This document shows, one piece after another, positions 35,852 through 43,932 of a DNA stretch of 64,000 nt. Both the position numbers and the translations under genes were made by a program. The notes below the pieces were generated by a model, which searched no databases, was not told the origin of the DNA, and worked only from the letters and a program-made list of their open reading frames with translations. Source of the DNA: Bacillota bacterium (GTDB taxonomy: Bacteria; Bacillota; Clostridia; Lachnospirales; Lachnospiraceae); contig JAEYJO010000054.1 in assembly GCA_023408815.1 (NCBI GenBank), positions 1 to 64,000 of the forward strand. The letters run 5' to 3'. Numbering within the stretch: position 1 is the stretch's first letter; every line of letters begins with the position of its first letter.

Positions 35852-37443
35852 TATTCTAGTTCATTGGTTTTAGATTCTTCGTGATACTCTTTTTCCGTGT
35901 TCACGCTCCATATATTGCTCTTATCCTTTATGCCGTTCTTTATATTCTTTACAGCTTCGAAGGAAGTACACATAGAATGGTCGATATTGTTATAGCGATG
36001 CTGTCCGTTGCGGCCTACGCAGTACAGGTTTTCAATTGTATTCAAGTAATCGATGAGCTTATCCATATCATTGTAGGTGTCGAAGTAGGCAGGGTATGCT
36101 TTCTTTACACGTTCCACATGGGAATCCAGCACTTCGGAGGCATCATCGATAAGCCTCATCTTTACCATTTCAGCAATAGCGTACTCTGTGAAGTTATCAT
36201 CGGACATGGACCAGAAGCGATCGCCTTCATTACAGAAGTATTCCAGTCCCACCCATACGGTATGCTCCAGATCCTTAATCATATAAGGAGACCAGTTGTT
36301 ATATATCTGCAAACGGCCCATATCTACAGTTCTGTCATGAACATAGATCCAACAGTCGGGAACGATGTTCCCCACGGTTTTCATTTCGGTCAGATTTTTA
36401 AGGTTCAGCTTTGGAACGAGGACACCGAGGGTCATATAATCGCGGTAAGGCAGTCCTGCCGCTATCTCGGAGATGTCCTCCGGCACATCATTCATGCCGC
36501 CCACCAGATCCTTGACCGGCATAGAGGAAATAAAAATATCGCCCTCCATGGTGGCGGTTACTCCGTCGTATGTATAGGTAAGAGATGTGATGCGGCCCGT
36601 TTCGTCCTTAGTAAAGCCCGTTACTTTGCTGTTTTTCAGTATTTTCCCACCAAGCCGGGTGATTTCATCAGCAGTTACCTCCCAGAGCTGGCCGGGGCCG
36701 AGCTTAGGATATTTGAACTGTTCGATTAGAGAAGTCTCCACCTTGCGGTTCTCTTTTCCGGGAAGCATCTTTGAGAAAACATCCTTAATAATTGCGATGA
36801 TAGAAAGTCCCTTTACCCGTTGAGCCCCCCAATCGGGAGCGATTTCACTGGGATTTCTCCCCCAGAGATTTTCTGTGTAATTTTCAAAGAACATGGAATA
36901 AAGCTTCCGCCCAAAGCGGTTGATATAAAAATCCTCCAGGGAATTTTCTTTTCTTTTATAGATCAGAGCTTTTAAATAGCTGAATCCAACGACAATGGTC
37001 GTAATAAATCCCATATTCTTAATAGTCTCAAATTTTAAAGAAATAGGATAATCGAAGAACTTCCGGTTGAAGTAAATGCGGGATACGCGATTTCTGTTCA
37101 GCATGACGCGGTCTTCTTTTTCCGGGTCGGGACCGCCCTTGGCAAGCGGCATGGAGCGGCTTAGCAAAATATCATCGTAGGATGGCTTACCCTGCTCCGG
37201 AAGCATGCTTTCCCACCACTGGTTGACTTCGGGAACCTTTGAGAAGAAACGGTGTCCTCCCATATCCATGCGGTTTCCGTTGTGATTTACCGTTCTGGAG
37301 ATACCGCCGAAGGCGGAGCTTTCCTCGAATACTACCACTTCGAAATCATCGTTGCCATGGCTGTCTGCGAGTCTGTTTGTCAGCAATTCATAGGCTGCAG
37401 TCAGTCCCGCAGGACCGGCGCCTATGATAAGAACCCTTTTCAT
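35851..37443 (-). CDS. FAD-dependent oxidoreductase, UDP-galactopyranose mutase-like
   Basis: 530 residues. The N-terminal dinucleotide fold RVLIIGAGPAGLTAAYELL is followed by EESSAFGGISRTV and MGGHRFFSK. Central motifs LWGRNPSEI and a late VGRNGQHRYNNIDHS place it in the NAD(P)/FAD amine-oxidase-like group found in polysaccharide loci, some members of which resemble UDP-galactopyranose mutase. It is longer than the paralogue at 13608 and transcribed alone on the minus strand. Its substrate is not evident. Confidence 0.78.
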   Translation of the reverse strand: MKRVLIIGAGPAGLTAAYELLTNRLADSHGNDDFEVVVFEESSAFGGISRTVNHNGNRMDMGGHRFFSKVPEVNQWWESMLPEQGKPSYDDILLSRSMPLAKGGPDPEKEDRVMLNRNRVSRIYFNRKFFDYPISLKFETIKNMGFITTIVVGFSYLKALIYKRKENSLEDFYINRFGRKLYSMFFENYTENLWGRNPSEIAPDWGAQRVKGLSIIAIIKDVFSKMLPGKENRKVETSLIEQFKYPKLGPGQLWEVTADEITRLGGKILKNSKVTGFTKDETGRITSLTYTYDGVTATMEGDIFISSMPVKDLVGGMNDVPEDISEIAAGLPYRDYMTLGVLVPKLNLKNLTEMKTVGNIVPDCWIYVHDRTVDMGRLQIYNNWSPYMIKDLEHTVWVGLEYFCNEGDRFWSMSDDNFTEYAIAEMVKMRLIDDASEVLDSHVERVKKAYPAYFDTYNDMDKLIDYLNTIENLYCVGRNGQHRYNNIDHSMCTSFEAVKNIKNGIKDKSNIWSVNTEKEYHEESKTNELE

Positions 37444-37477
37444 ATATCAAAATTCCTCTCATCAACTAATTATTTAC

Positions 37478-37506
37478 ATTTTAACATGTAATCGATAGAA
37501 TGTCCA
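37478..37506 (-). promoter_or_regulatory. Promoter of the FAD oxidoreductase gene
   Basis: TGGACA (37501-37506), a 17-base spacer and TAAAAT (37478-37483), on the minus strand, about 35 bp upstream of the ATG. Confidence 0.6.
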
Positions 37507-37657
37507 TTCTCAATCGCGGGTACCAAACCGTCTGTATCGGGGGTTTGATTGCCCATAATAAAATGCTTGCGAAAAATTAAGCTGGACAAATGTCTCTGAA
37601 ATGGTAATATTTTTATAAGAAAACTGTAAAACAAATCCGGTTTGGAGACATAATACC

Positions 37658-37686
37658 TTGTAGTTGATGCATCAAACTATTATAAT
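37658..37686 (+). promoter_or_regulatory. Promoter of the Crp/Fnr regulator gene with embedded palindrome
   Basis: TTGTAG (37658-37663), a 17-base spacer and TATAAT (37681-37686). The spacer holds the perfect 12-bp palindrome TTGATGCATCAA at 37664-37675. Its half-sites TTGAT/ATCAA equal the FNR half-site but with 2 rather than 4 bases between. A repressor bound there would block RNA polymerase. Autoregulation is an inference. Confidence 0.6.
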
Positions 37687-37744
37687 AAAATGTAACAACG
37701 GAAAACGGATTTATTGCGGAAAATAAAACATATTTCACAAAGAA

Positions 37745-38485
37745 ATGGGGAAGCTTGCGATTATGAACCCAAATAGTGCTGTGGTCAAAAAAGAATATGT
37801 TGCAAATATAACGCAGATTTGCGAATATATTGAGGGGGATACCCAAATTTATGAAATTATGAAGTCCTGTCCTTACGAGTTGCTTCGGGAAATGAAAATC
37901 CGCGAATATAAAGCCAATAAATTTGTCCGTAACCAGAATGAAATCTATCAGATTATGTATATAGTGCTCGAAGGCGAACTGGATATTTACGTGGAATCTG
38001 AGAATGGGAAAAAGTACTACCTGAACACTTACAGGAAGGGCTGCTATATCGGTGAGCTGGAAATGTTCGGCAACCATCCTTACGTCAGCAGGGTAGAGGC
38101 TAAGACCGATGTGAAGCTTTTGGAGATTGGAAAAGAAGCCTTTATTAAGTGGGTACGAATCGATAGGACCATGAACGAGTATTTTATCAGGACGCTCTGT
38201 GAAAGTACGTATTCTCTTTGCCGGAATATGGGGAACAATACCCTCTATTCCCTCACCCAGCGGATTTGCCAATACCTTGTGAGCAGCGCCTTGCAGGACT
38301 CGGACGGAGAAAGTATCGTAAGGATATCCTCGGAGGATCTGGCGGAGCGCATGGCAGTTACCCAGCGCAGCGTGAACCGTATCCTGCAAAAGCTGCGGGA
38401 AAGCGGATATATCGAAATCGACAAGAGGAAAATTACAGTAAACGACAGGGAAGCGTTGGTATCGCTCATAGAAAGAGAAAATTAG
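37745..38485 (+). CDS. Crp/Fnr-family transcriptional regulator
   Basis: 246 residues. Residues about 40-150 form the cyclic-nucleotide-binding beta-roll (IMYIVLEGELDIYVE, GCYIGELEMFG). Residues about 165-245 carry the HTH: ISSEDLAERMAVTQRSVNRILQKL followed by a wing GYIEIDKRKI. No Fe-S cysteine set as in FNR is present at the N terminus. It lies upstream of uridine phosphorylase and an ECF transporter and is probably their regulator. The effector is unknown, perhaps a nucleoside or nucleotide. Confidence 0.88.
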   Translation: MGKLAIMNPNSAVVKKEYVANITQICEYIEGDTQIYEIMKSCPYELLREMKIREYKANKFVRNQNEIYQIMYIVLEGELDIYVESENGKKYYLNTYRKGCYIGELEMFGNHPYVSRVEAKTDVKLLEIGKEAFIKWVRIDRTMNEYFIRTLCESTYSLCRNMGNNTLYSLTQRICQYLVSSALQDSDGESIVRISSEDLAERMAVTQRSVNRILQKLRESGYIEIDKRKITVNDREALVSLIEREN

Positions 38486-38517
38486 GTTATTTATGAAGCC
38501 GCAGGCTGAATAGTAAC
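38486..38517 (+). repeat. Post-stop hairpin element, copy 2
   Basis: GTTA..TAT and ATAGTAAC pair around GA-AGCC-GCA-GGCT-GA. It begins directly after the stop codon of the Crp/Fnr gene, before the uridine phosphorylase gene. Related to copies at 16208 and 63292. Confidence 0.65.
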
Positions 38518-38546
38518 AAAATTAGAGGGAAGAAGGATATAAGAAT

Positions 38547-39317
38547 ATGGATAATGAGTACAAATCACTCATGGAAGAAAGACAAGCTCACATCCGCTTA
38601 TCAATGCGGGACGGAGCCAAATGTGCGATTTTACCGGGAGATCCGGGAAGAATCGACCATATTAAGAAGTTTCTGACGGATGCGAAGGAGCTCCAATATA
38701 ATAGAGAAATGCGAAGTGCCAGCGGCTATTACAAGGGTATTAAGGTGCTGGCCGTTTCAACCGGAATGGGTGGGGCTTCCACCGGAATCGCTGTAGAAGA
38801 GCTGCATAATATCGGAGTAGAATATATGATCCGTATCGGAAGTTGCGGTGCCCTTGACGCCTCCCTTCACCTCGGGGATCTGGTCCTCGTAAATGGGGCA
38901 GTGAGGGACGACGGAGCCTCCAAGGCTTATATTGAGCCGATATATCCGGCTATTCCTGATACTCGCCTTCTCATGGCTACTATCCGGGCTGCGGAGGAGA
39001 AAGGATTTCCCTTCCATATAGGGAAAGCGAGAAGCCATGACAGTTTTTATACCGATAAGGAGGATGCTATCGATGCCTACTGGTCGGCGAAGGGAATTTT
39101 GGGAGCAGATATGGAGACGGCCGCGCTGTTCACTATCGGAGCTCTGCGAGGGGTGAAATGTGCCTCTATTTTGAATACGGTGGTAGAGTATGAGGCCGAT
39201 TTGAAGCAGAATATCAATGATTACGTGGACGGAGAATCTATCGTTAAACAAGGCGAAGAAAATGAAATCATTGCAGCATTGGAAGCCTTTGTCATACAAA
39301 ACAATACGAACAACTAA
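38547..39317 (+). CDS. udp: Uridine phosphorylase
   Basis: 256 residues, with GGGAAGAAGG before the ATG. It belongs to the nucleoside phosphorylase family I: LPGDPGRID near the N terminus, STGMGGASTGIAVEEL, IRIGSCGAL, and GADMETAALFTIG, the ribose-binding EMET-like motif. These match uridine phosphorylase, which splits uridine with phosphate to uracil and ribose-1-phosphate in the cytosol. It is followed within 16 bases by an ECF transporter S subunit, implying uptake and breakdown of the same nucleoside. Confidence 0.87.
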   Translation: MDNEYKSLMEERQAHIRLSMRDGAKCAILPGDPGRIDHIKKFLTDAKELQYNREMRSASGYYKGIKVLAVSTGMGGASTGIAVEELHNIGVEYMIRIGSCGALDASLHLGDLVLVNGAVRDDGASKAYIEPIYPAIPDTRLLMATIRAAEEKGFPFHIGKARSHDSFYTDKEDAIDAYWSAKGILGADMETAALFTIGALRGVKCASILNTVVEYEADLKQNINDYVDGESIVKQGEENEIIAALEAFVIQNNTNN

Positions 39318-39333
39318 ACGGAGGGAAAAGGAA

Positions 39334-39948
39334 ATGAGTAAAAATGGAAAGAGTTTATGGTCACTGAAATTTAACACGGCGACGCTTGTATTGATTCCGG
39401 CGGCTATCGGAATCAACTATCTGGGCAAGCTGTTTGCAGGCGCGCTGAAGCTGCCGTTGTGGCTGGATGCCATCGGAACCTGTCTGGCAGCAGTGCTTGC
39501 AGGACCGATTGCAGGTGCGATCTGCGGCGCTGCCAATAACATCATCTACGGTCTTACCATGGACCCGATTTCGACGGTGTATGCCTTGACGAACATCGCT
39601 ATCGGACTTGTAGTTGGTGTATTGTCCTATAAGGGTTTTATGAAAAACATCAAGTTGTCGCTGCTTACCGCCATCATAGTCGGTTTTGTTGCTGTTGTGG
39701 TATCTACGCCTCTGAACATGATTTTCTGGGGAGGAACTACCGGAAACATATGGGGGGACGCTGTTTATGCATGGGCGCTTTCTCAGAATATGCCGGTATT
39801 TTTTGCTTCTTTTCTGGATGAGGTTATCGTAGACCTTCCGGACAAGATCGCGGTTATCCTGATTGTATTCGGAATCAGCAAGAGTCTGCCAAAGAGTCTG
39901 GTGGCGCTTTATCAGAGCGGAGATGCTATTGAAAGTCTGGATGATTAA
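39334..39948 (+). CDS. ECF transporter substrate-binding (S) membrane component
   Basis: 204 residues from the ATG at 39334, after GGAGGGAAAAGGA; the longer frame overlaps udp. Five to six transmembrane helices, with PLWLDAIGTCLAAVLAGPIAGAICGAANNIIYG resembling S components of the QueT/ThiT-like class. S components set the substrate of ECF importers. Since udp lies upstream and the T and A subunits downstream, the likely substrate is a pyrimidine nucleoside such as uridine. That is inference from context. Confidence 0.8.
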   Translation: MSKNGKSLWSLKFNTATLVLIPAAIGINYLGKLFAGALKLPLWLDAIGTCLAAVLAGPIAGAICGAANNIIYGLTMDPISTVYALTNIAIGLVVGVLSYKGFMKNIKLSLLTAIIVGFVAVVVSTPLNMIFWGGTTGNIWGDAVYAWALSQNMPVFFASFLDEVIVDLPDKIAVILIVFGISKSLPKSLVALYQSGDAIESLDD

Positions 39949-39971
39949 TGTAAGAAAGGCAAATTTATAAA

Positions 39972-40745
39972 ATGAAAAGTATTAGTTTGTATGAAGAAAA
40001 AGGTTCACTGCTGAATAAGATGGCGCCGGAAAGTAAAATACTCTATATCGTTGTCGCTCTCTTGCTGCCTGTTATCATGGGCAGCAAGTGGATCAGCGTC
40101 GGATTCATTGTCATCAGCGCTTGTTTGCTGCTCATATCGAAAGTACTTAAAAAGACTGTGCCGATTTTGAGCATTTCGGGCTTTGTCCTGCTTACTGTTG
40201 TTATCATTCAGGGAATATTCCGTGCCGGAAATGTTACTCCGGTATTTAGCATCGGTCCCATCAGCTTTTACGAAGAGGGGCTGGGCTTTGCTCTGGGAAT
40301 CGTGATTAATGTGCTCAATATCCTGCTGAGCTTCTGTGTGCTGATTCTTACTGCCAAGCCCTCTGATATTGTGGAAAATTTTGTGAGAAAGGGTTTTTCG
40401 CCCAGATTCGGGTACGTGTTTATATCTGTTTTCCAGATTATCCCGCAGATGACGGAAACCATGTCGACTATTACCGATGCTCAGAGAAGCAGAGGAATGG
40501 AGACGGAGGGAAATCTTCTGGTGCGTATCAAGGCGTTTCTTCCCTTGATTTCGCCGGTGGTCATGAGCTCGTTGATCAATACGAAGGAACGCGCTTTGGC
40601 GCTGGAGGTACGAGGATTTAATGCTAAAAATAAAAAGACATTCATAAATGATGAGAAAAAATGCGGTGCTGACAGATATATACAGATCGGGATGCTTATC
40701 CTGCTCGTTGCAGGCATTGTGTGGAGGGTTGCAGGATGGCAGTGA
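39972..40745 (+). CDS. ecfT: ECF transporter transmembrane (T) component
   Basis: 257 residues, about five to six helices. The cytosolic coupling helices carry DAQRSRGME and ALALEVRGFN, the two Ala-Arg-Gly-type motifs of EcfT that contact the ATPases. It ends overlapping the first ATPase gene by ten bases. It couples ATP hydrolysis to movement of the S component. Confidence 0.88.
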   Translation: MKSISLYEEKGSLLNKMAPESKILYIVVALLLPVIMGSKWISVGFIVISACLLLISKVLKKTVPILSISGFVLLTVVIIQGIFRAGNVTPVFSIGPISFYEEGLGFALGIVINVLNILLSFCVLILTAKPSDIVENFVRKGFSPRFGYVFISVFQIIPQMTETMSTITDAQRSRGMETEGNLLVRIKAFLPLISPVVMSSLINTKERALALEVRGFNAKNKKTFINDEKKCGADRYIQIGMLILLVAGIVWRVAGWQ

Positions 40746-41605
40746 GTACCAATCATTCAAAGATAATCGTAGAAAACTTAAAATACAAATATCTTGCAAC
40801 AGATTTTCTGGCTCTGGACGGGATTTCCTTTTCTGTGGAGCAAGGTGAATTCATCGGGATTATAGGAAAAAACGACGCAGGTAAGAGCACTCTCTGTCAA
40901 GCTATCGCGGGACTGGTGCCTAATTTTCATAAGGGAGCCTATGGCGGAAGGATTATGATCGACGAGCTGGAGGTAAAGAACGTGGATTTGGACGAGCTTT
41001 GCAAGAAGGTTGGCATCGTATTTCAGAATCCCTTTAACCAGGTGACCGGTTCCAAGCTTACGGTATATGAAGAAATTGCATTCGGGCTTGAGAACCTGGG
41101 AATCGAAAGGCAGGAAATGATACGTCGCATAGACGAGGCGATGGAGCTTTTGGATATCATGAAATATAAGGATAGGGAACCCTTTGATTTATCGGGCGGA
41201 CAGATGCAGCGTATGGCTATTGCAGGGATTATTGCGATGCAGCCGGAGGTCATCGTGCTGGACGAGCCCACTTCACAGCTTGATCCGCAGGGCAGAGAGG
41301 AAGTGTATCAAGCGGTACAGAAGCTTAGCAAAAAGGGAATTACCATATTTATGGTGGAACATAATATGGAGAAAATTGCCTCCTACAGCGATAGGGTCCT
41401 GCTTTTGGACGGCGGTAAGCTCATCGATTTCGATACTCCTCAGAGAATCTTTTCCAGAGAGGATCTGGATACGTACGGGGTGGAACCTCCTGCATTTACG
41501 AAGATCTGCAGGGAGTTGAACCTGAGAAATGTTAAGACGGGCTGCTATCCGGTAACTCTGGAGGAAGCTTATGATTTACTTAGCAGGGAAGGGAGGGAAA
41601 TGTAG
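40736..41605 (+). CDS. ECF transporter ATPase subunit 1
   Basis: 289 residues from the ATG at 40736, seven bases after GGAGGG and inside the end of ecfT. Walker A is GIIGKNDAGKSTL, with Asp in place of the usual Gly but still GxxxxGKS. It has a Q-loop VFQNPFNQ, signature LSGGQMQRMAI, Walker B VIVLDEPTSQLDP, and H-loop MVEHNM. All catalytic motifs are intact. It pairs with the next gene to form the heterodimeric EcfA/A' motor. Confidence 0.9.
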   Translation: MAVSTNHSKIIVENLKYKYLATDFLALDGISFSVEQGEFIGIIGKNDAGKSTLCQAIAGLVPNFHKGAYGGRIMIDELEVKNVDLDELCKKVGIVFQNPFNQVTGSKLTVYEEIAFGLENLGIERQEMIRRIDEAMELLDIMKYKDREPFDLSGGQMQRMAIAGIIAMQPEVIVLDEPTSQLDPQGREEVYQAVQKLSKKGITIFMVEHNMEKIASYSDRVLLLDGGKLIDFDTPQRIFSREDLDTYGVEPPAFTKICRELNLRNVKTGCYPVTLEEAYDLLSREGREM

Positions 41606-42457
41606 ATGGAAACGAGTATAGAACACTCAGGCAAGAATGTTAATGAGTATAAGACACTCATGGAAATCAAAGATTTACATTTCTCTTACACCGAAGGAGA
41701 GGAAATCTTAAAAGGGCTTAATTTCGCTCTTGACGAGAGGACGACTGCTATTATCGGGCAAAATGGTGCGGGAAAGACTACTTTTGTAAAATTGCTGAAA
41801 GGTTTGCTTCGGCCTACGTCGGGAGCGGTAGTGTTTGATGGAAAGGATATACGCGATATGACAGTGGCACAGCTGGCCAGGCATATCGGTATGGTTTTCC
41901 AGAATCCCAACGATCAGATTTTTAAGAACCGCGTTCTTGACGAGGTCATGTTCGGACCTTTGAAAATAGGGATGGGAGAGGCTGCAGCCAGGGAAAAATC
42001 GTTAGAGGCGCTGAATCTGGTAGGGCTGTCCGGCCATGAAGATGAAAATCCTTACGACCTTGGCTTATCCAGCCGGAAGCTTGTGGCAATCGCTTCCATC
42101 GTGGCGATGGACCCTAAGGTAATCATATTCGACGAGCCTACGATTGCTCAGGATTATTATGGAAAAGAACGGATCAAATCGGTAATCCGCAAGCTGAGAA
42201 GTGAGGGTGTCACGGTCATTACTATCATTCACGATATGGATTTTGTGGCGGATGTTTTTGAGCGAGTCATCGTGTTTGCAAAGGGTGGAGTGCTTCTCGA
42301 CGGTAGTGCGAAAGAGGTTTTCGCGGATGAGACCATTTTGAAGGAGGCCTATCTGGAGCAGCCAAACGTGACCAGACTTTGCCAGAGCCTTGGCTATGAG
42401 GAGGTCTTTCTGAATACCGATGAATTTGTGGCTTATCAGCGTGAGAAACAAGGGTGA
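41606..42457 (+). CDS. ECF transporter ATPase subunit 2 with degenerate signature
   Basis: 283 residues, starting at the base after the previous stop, with GGGAGGGA upstream. Walker A is IIGQNGAGKTTFV, the Q-loop MVFQNPNDQ, Walker B VIIFDEPTIAQDY, and the H-loop TIIHDMDF. The ABC signature reads LGLSSRKLVAIAS instead of LSGGQ. In a heterodimer that leaves one consensus composite site, so ATP hydrolysis may be asymmetric. It closes the udp-ECF operon. Confidence 0.88.
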   Translation: METSIEHSGKNVNEYKTLMEIKDLHFSYTEGEEILKGLNFALDERTTAIIGQNGAGKTTFVKLLKGLLRPTSGAVVFDGKDIRDMTVAQLARHIGMVFQNPNDQIFKNRVLDEVMFGPLKIGMGEAAAREKSLEALNLVGLSGHEDENPYDLGLSSRKLVAIASIVAMDPKVIIFDEPTIAQDYYGKERIKSVIRKLRSEGVTVITIIHDMDFVADVFERVIVFAKGGVLLDGSAKEVFADETILKEAYLEQPNVTRLCQSLGYEEVFLNTDEFVAYQREKQG

Positions 42458-42463
42458 GTAAAT

Positions 42464-42495
42464 CATATATCCCGCAGCAGACTGCGGGGTATATG
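42464..42495 (+). other. 14-bp hairpin after the ECF operon
   Basis: CATATATCCCGCAG pairs with CTGCGGGGTATATG around CAGA, with a single T-G wobble. No T tract follows, so it may protect the transcript 3' end rather than terminate. A smaller GCAAG/CTTGC hairpin follows near 42516-42529. Confidence 0.6.
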
Positions 42496-42576
42496 ACCCT
42501 CACGGTATTCGCCAAATGCAAGCAAGCTTGCGCTTTGCTCATTGCTCGCGGGAATAAAAATATAAATTTATAGTTT

Positions 42577-42616
42577 GACAAAAAGAGAACGAAAGAAAAA
42601 ACGTTCTCTTTTTGTC
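42577..42616. terminator. Strong terminator hairpin
   Basis: GACAAAAAGAGAACG (42577-42591) and CGTTCTCTTTTTGTC (42602-42616) form a perfect 15-bp stem with a purine loop. The stem's own T5 serves as the U tract on either strand. Confidence 0.85.
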
Positions 42617-42715
42617 ATATAGGATTAGAAAAAGAGAAAAGCGATGTATGAATAGATGTATAGACAGATAATGCGAATTGGGTTAAACTTACAAATAACA
42701 ACCTTCAATTATGAT

Positions 42716-42768
42716 ACCATCGTTTGACAAGGTCACACACGGCGTGTAAGACCTTGTCAAACGATGGT
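42716..42768. repeat. 19-bp perfect inverted repeat upstream of the DUF6077-like gene
   Basis: Bases 42716-42734 (ACCATCGTTTGACAAGGTC) are the exact reverse complement of 42750-42768, with 15 bases between that can extend the stem (ACAC/GTGT). It ends 30 bp before the start codon. No T tract follows, so it is either a leader hairpin or a large operator. The rest of the 42458-42798 interval has no gene. Confidence 0.85.
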
Positions 42769-42798
42769 AGGAAGAATAGTGAAACGGAGCAGACAGTA

Positions 42799-43908
42799 AT
42801 GATTGTAGTTAAAATTTTAGGCATTATATTATGGATGTTTGTGCTTCCCTTTTGTATCGGACTGATTCCCTTGCGATGGATACCGAAGGAAAAGACAAAT
42901 ATAGGAGTAGTGTTCATCGCCGGTTATATCATCATGCTTCCAATGTGCTGGCTGGTGACGGTGCCTGCGATACTTTTTGTAAAATATGACAGCTTTCTTG
43001 TTATGGTACGCTTTTTTACCATTGGCATGGCGATTGCGGCAGCAGCAGGTGTAGCCCTAAGTGCATGGGCGATTAAGAAGAAACGGTGGGTGTCTTTAAA
43101 ACCTGCATTTCGGTGGACTGACGTTTCAATAGAAGAGAAAATAGAATGGGTTTTGTTTTTGGCGCTCATCGCCTTCCAGCTCTATAAAGCGTTCACTCTC
43201 ACCTCTTTTGACGGAGACGATGCGGAATATGTGGCGCAGTCACTTGTGACCCAGCAGAGCAATACGATGTATCTGATCATGCCGTATACGGGCGGGACAA
43301 CCTCCCTGGACATAAGGCATTCTCTGGCGGTGCTTCCTATATGGATCGCATATGTGGGAAGAATGACGGGAATCCATACGACGATATTGGCGCATAGCGT
43401 CATTCCTTTTGTGTTCATTCCGCTGACCTACGTGGTTTACTTTGAGATCGGCAAACAGCTTTTGCGTAAGAGAAAAGAATTCCTGCCGGCATTTATGGTG
43501 TTTATGGCTTTATTGCAAATATTCGGAAATGTGTCTATTTATACCAACGAGACCTTTTTTCTGACAAGGACATGGCAGGGAAAATCTCTGGCGGCAAATT
43601 TCGTTCTTCCTCTCATCGTATGTCTGCTGCTGTGGATATTCGATAAGGAGAATGAGCATAAGACATCCGGGGAGGAACGCTTAGGAGAAAAGGAAAGCAC
43701 TTTTGGCCTATGGCTCCTCTTATGGCTTACAAATATGACTGCGGGGGTATGTACCTCCATGGTGGTATTCCTCGGAGCGGTGATGGTAGCGGTTATTGCG
43801 TTCTGGATGATGATAACGGAGCGGAAATTCAGCGTGCTCGTTAAGGCGGGGATCGTATGCATACCCAATGTTGCCTATATGATACTGTATTTGCTTTTGC
43901 ACGTTTAA
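42799..43908 (+). CDS. DUF6077-like membrane protein, N-terminal part
   Basis: 369 residues from the ATG at 42799, which has ACGGAGC upstream; a longer frame would begin inside the inverted repeat. About nine helices. The first large loop has TSFDGDDAEYVAQSLVTQQS, with an acidic GT-C-like DDAEY, and later YTNETFFLTRTWQGKSLAANF. This fits DUF6077 membrane proteins. The chain stops at TAA (43906-43908) after a helix, and the next gene continues in exactly the same frame 24 bases later with what looks like the C-terminal part. The two may be one gene interrupted by a stop. Confidence 0.7.
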   Translation: MIVVKILGIILWMFVLPFCIGLIPLRWIPKEKTNIGVVFIAGYIIMLPMCWLVTVPAILFVKYDSFLVMVRFFTIGMAIAAAAGVALSAWAIKKKRWVSLKPAFRWTDVSIEEKIEWVLFLALIAFQLYKAFTLTSFDGDDAEYVAQSLVTQQSNTMYLIMPYTGGTTSLDIRHSLAVLPIWIAYVGRMTGIHTTILAHSVIPFVFIPLTYVVYFEIGKQLLRKRKEFLPAFMVFMALLQIFGNVSIYTNETFFLTRTWQGKSLAANFVLPLIVCLLLWIFDKENEHKTSGEERLGEKESTFGLWLLLWLTNMTAGVCTSMVVFLGAVMVAVIAFWMMITERKFSVLVKAGIVCIPNVAYMILYLLLHV

Positions 43909-43932
43909 GAATATAATAGGAGAATTTTTGGC

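Larger units (their letters stand above)
37444..37744. other. Divergent regulatory interval
   Basis: This interval of about 300 bp holds no gene that I can support. It contains the minus-strand promoter of the FAD oxidoreductase and the plus-strand promoter and palindrome of the Crp/Fnr gene, with AT-rich sequence between. Confidence 0.7.

Noticed and set aside
35881..36729. 282-residue plus-strand frame opposite the FAD oxidoreductase
   Set aside because: It lies wholly antisense to a gene with clear flavoprotein motifs and has no domain of its own.
40736..41605. Broken Walker A in ECF ATPase 1 (GKNDAGKST)
   Set aside because: The Gly-to-Asp change is at a variable position of GxxxxGKS; all other motifs are intact, so it is probably active.
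42616..42640. Shared ATAGGATTAGAAA near 42617 and 47410 as a possible repeat family
   Set aside because: Only about 13 bases match and the flanks differ; too short to support a repeat.
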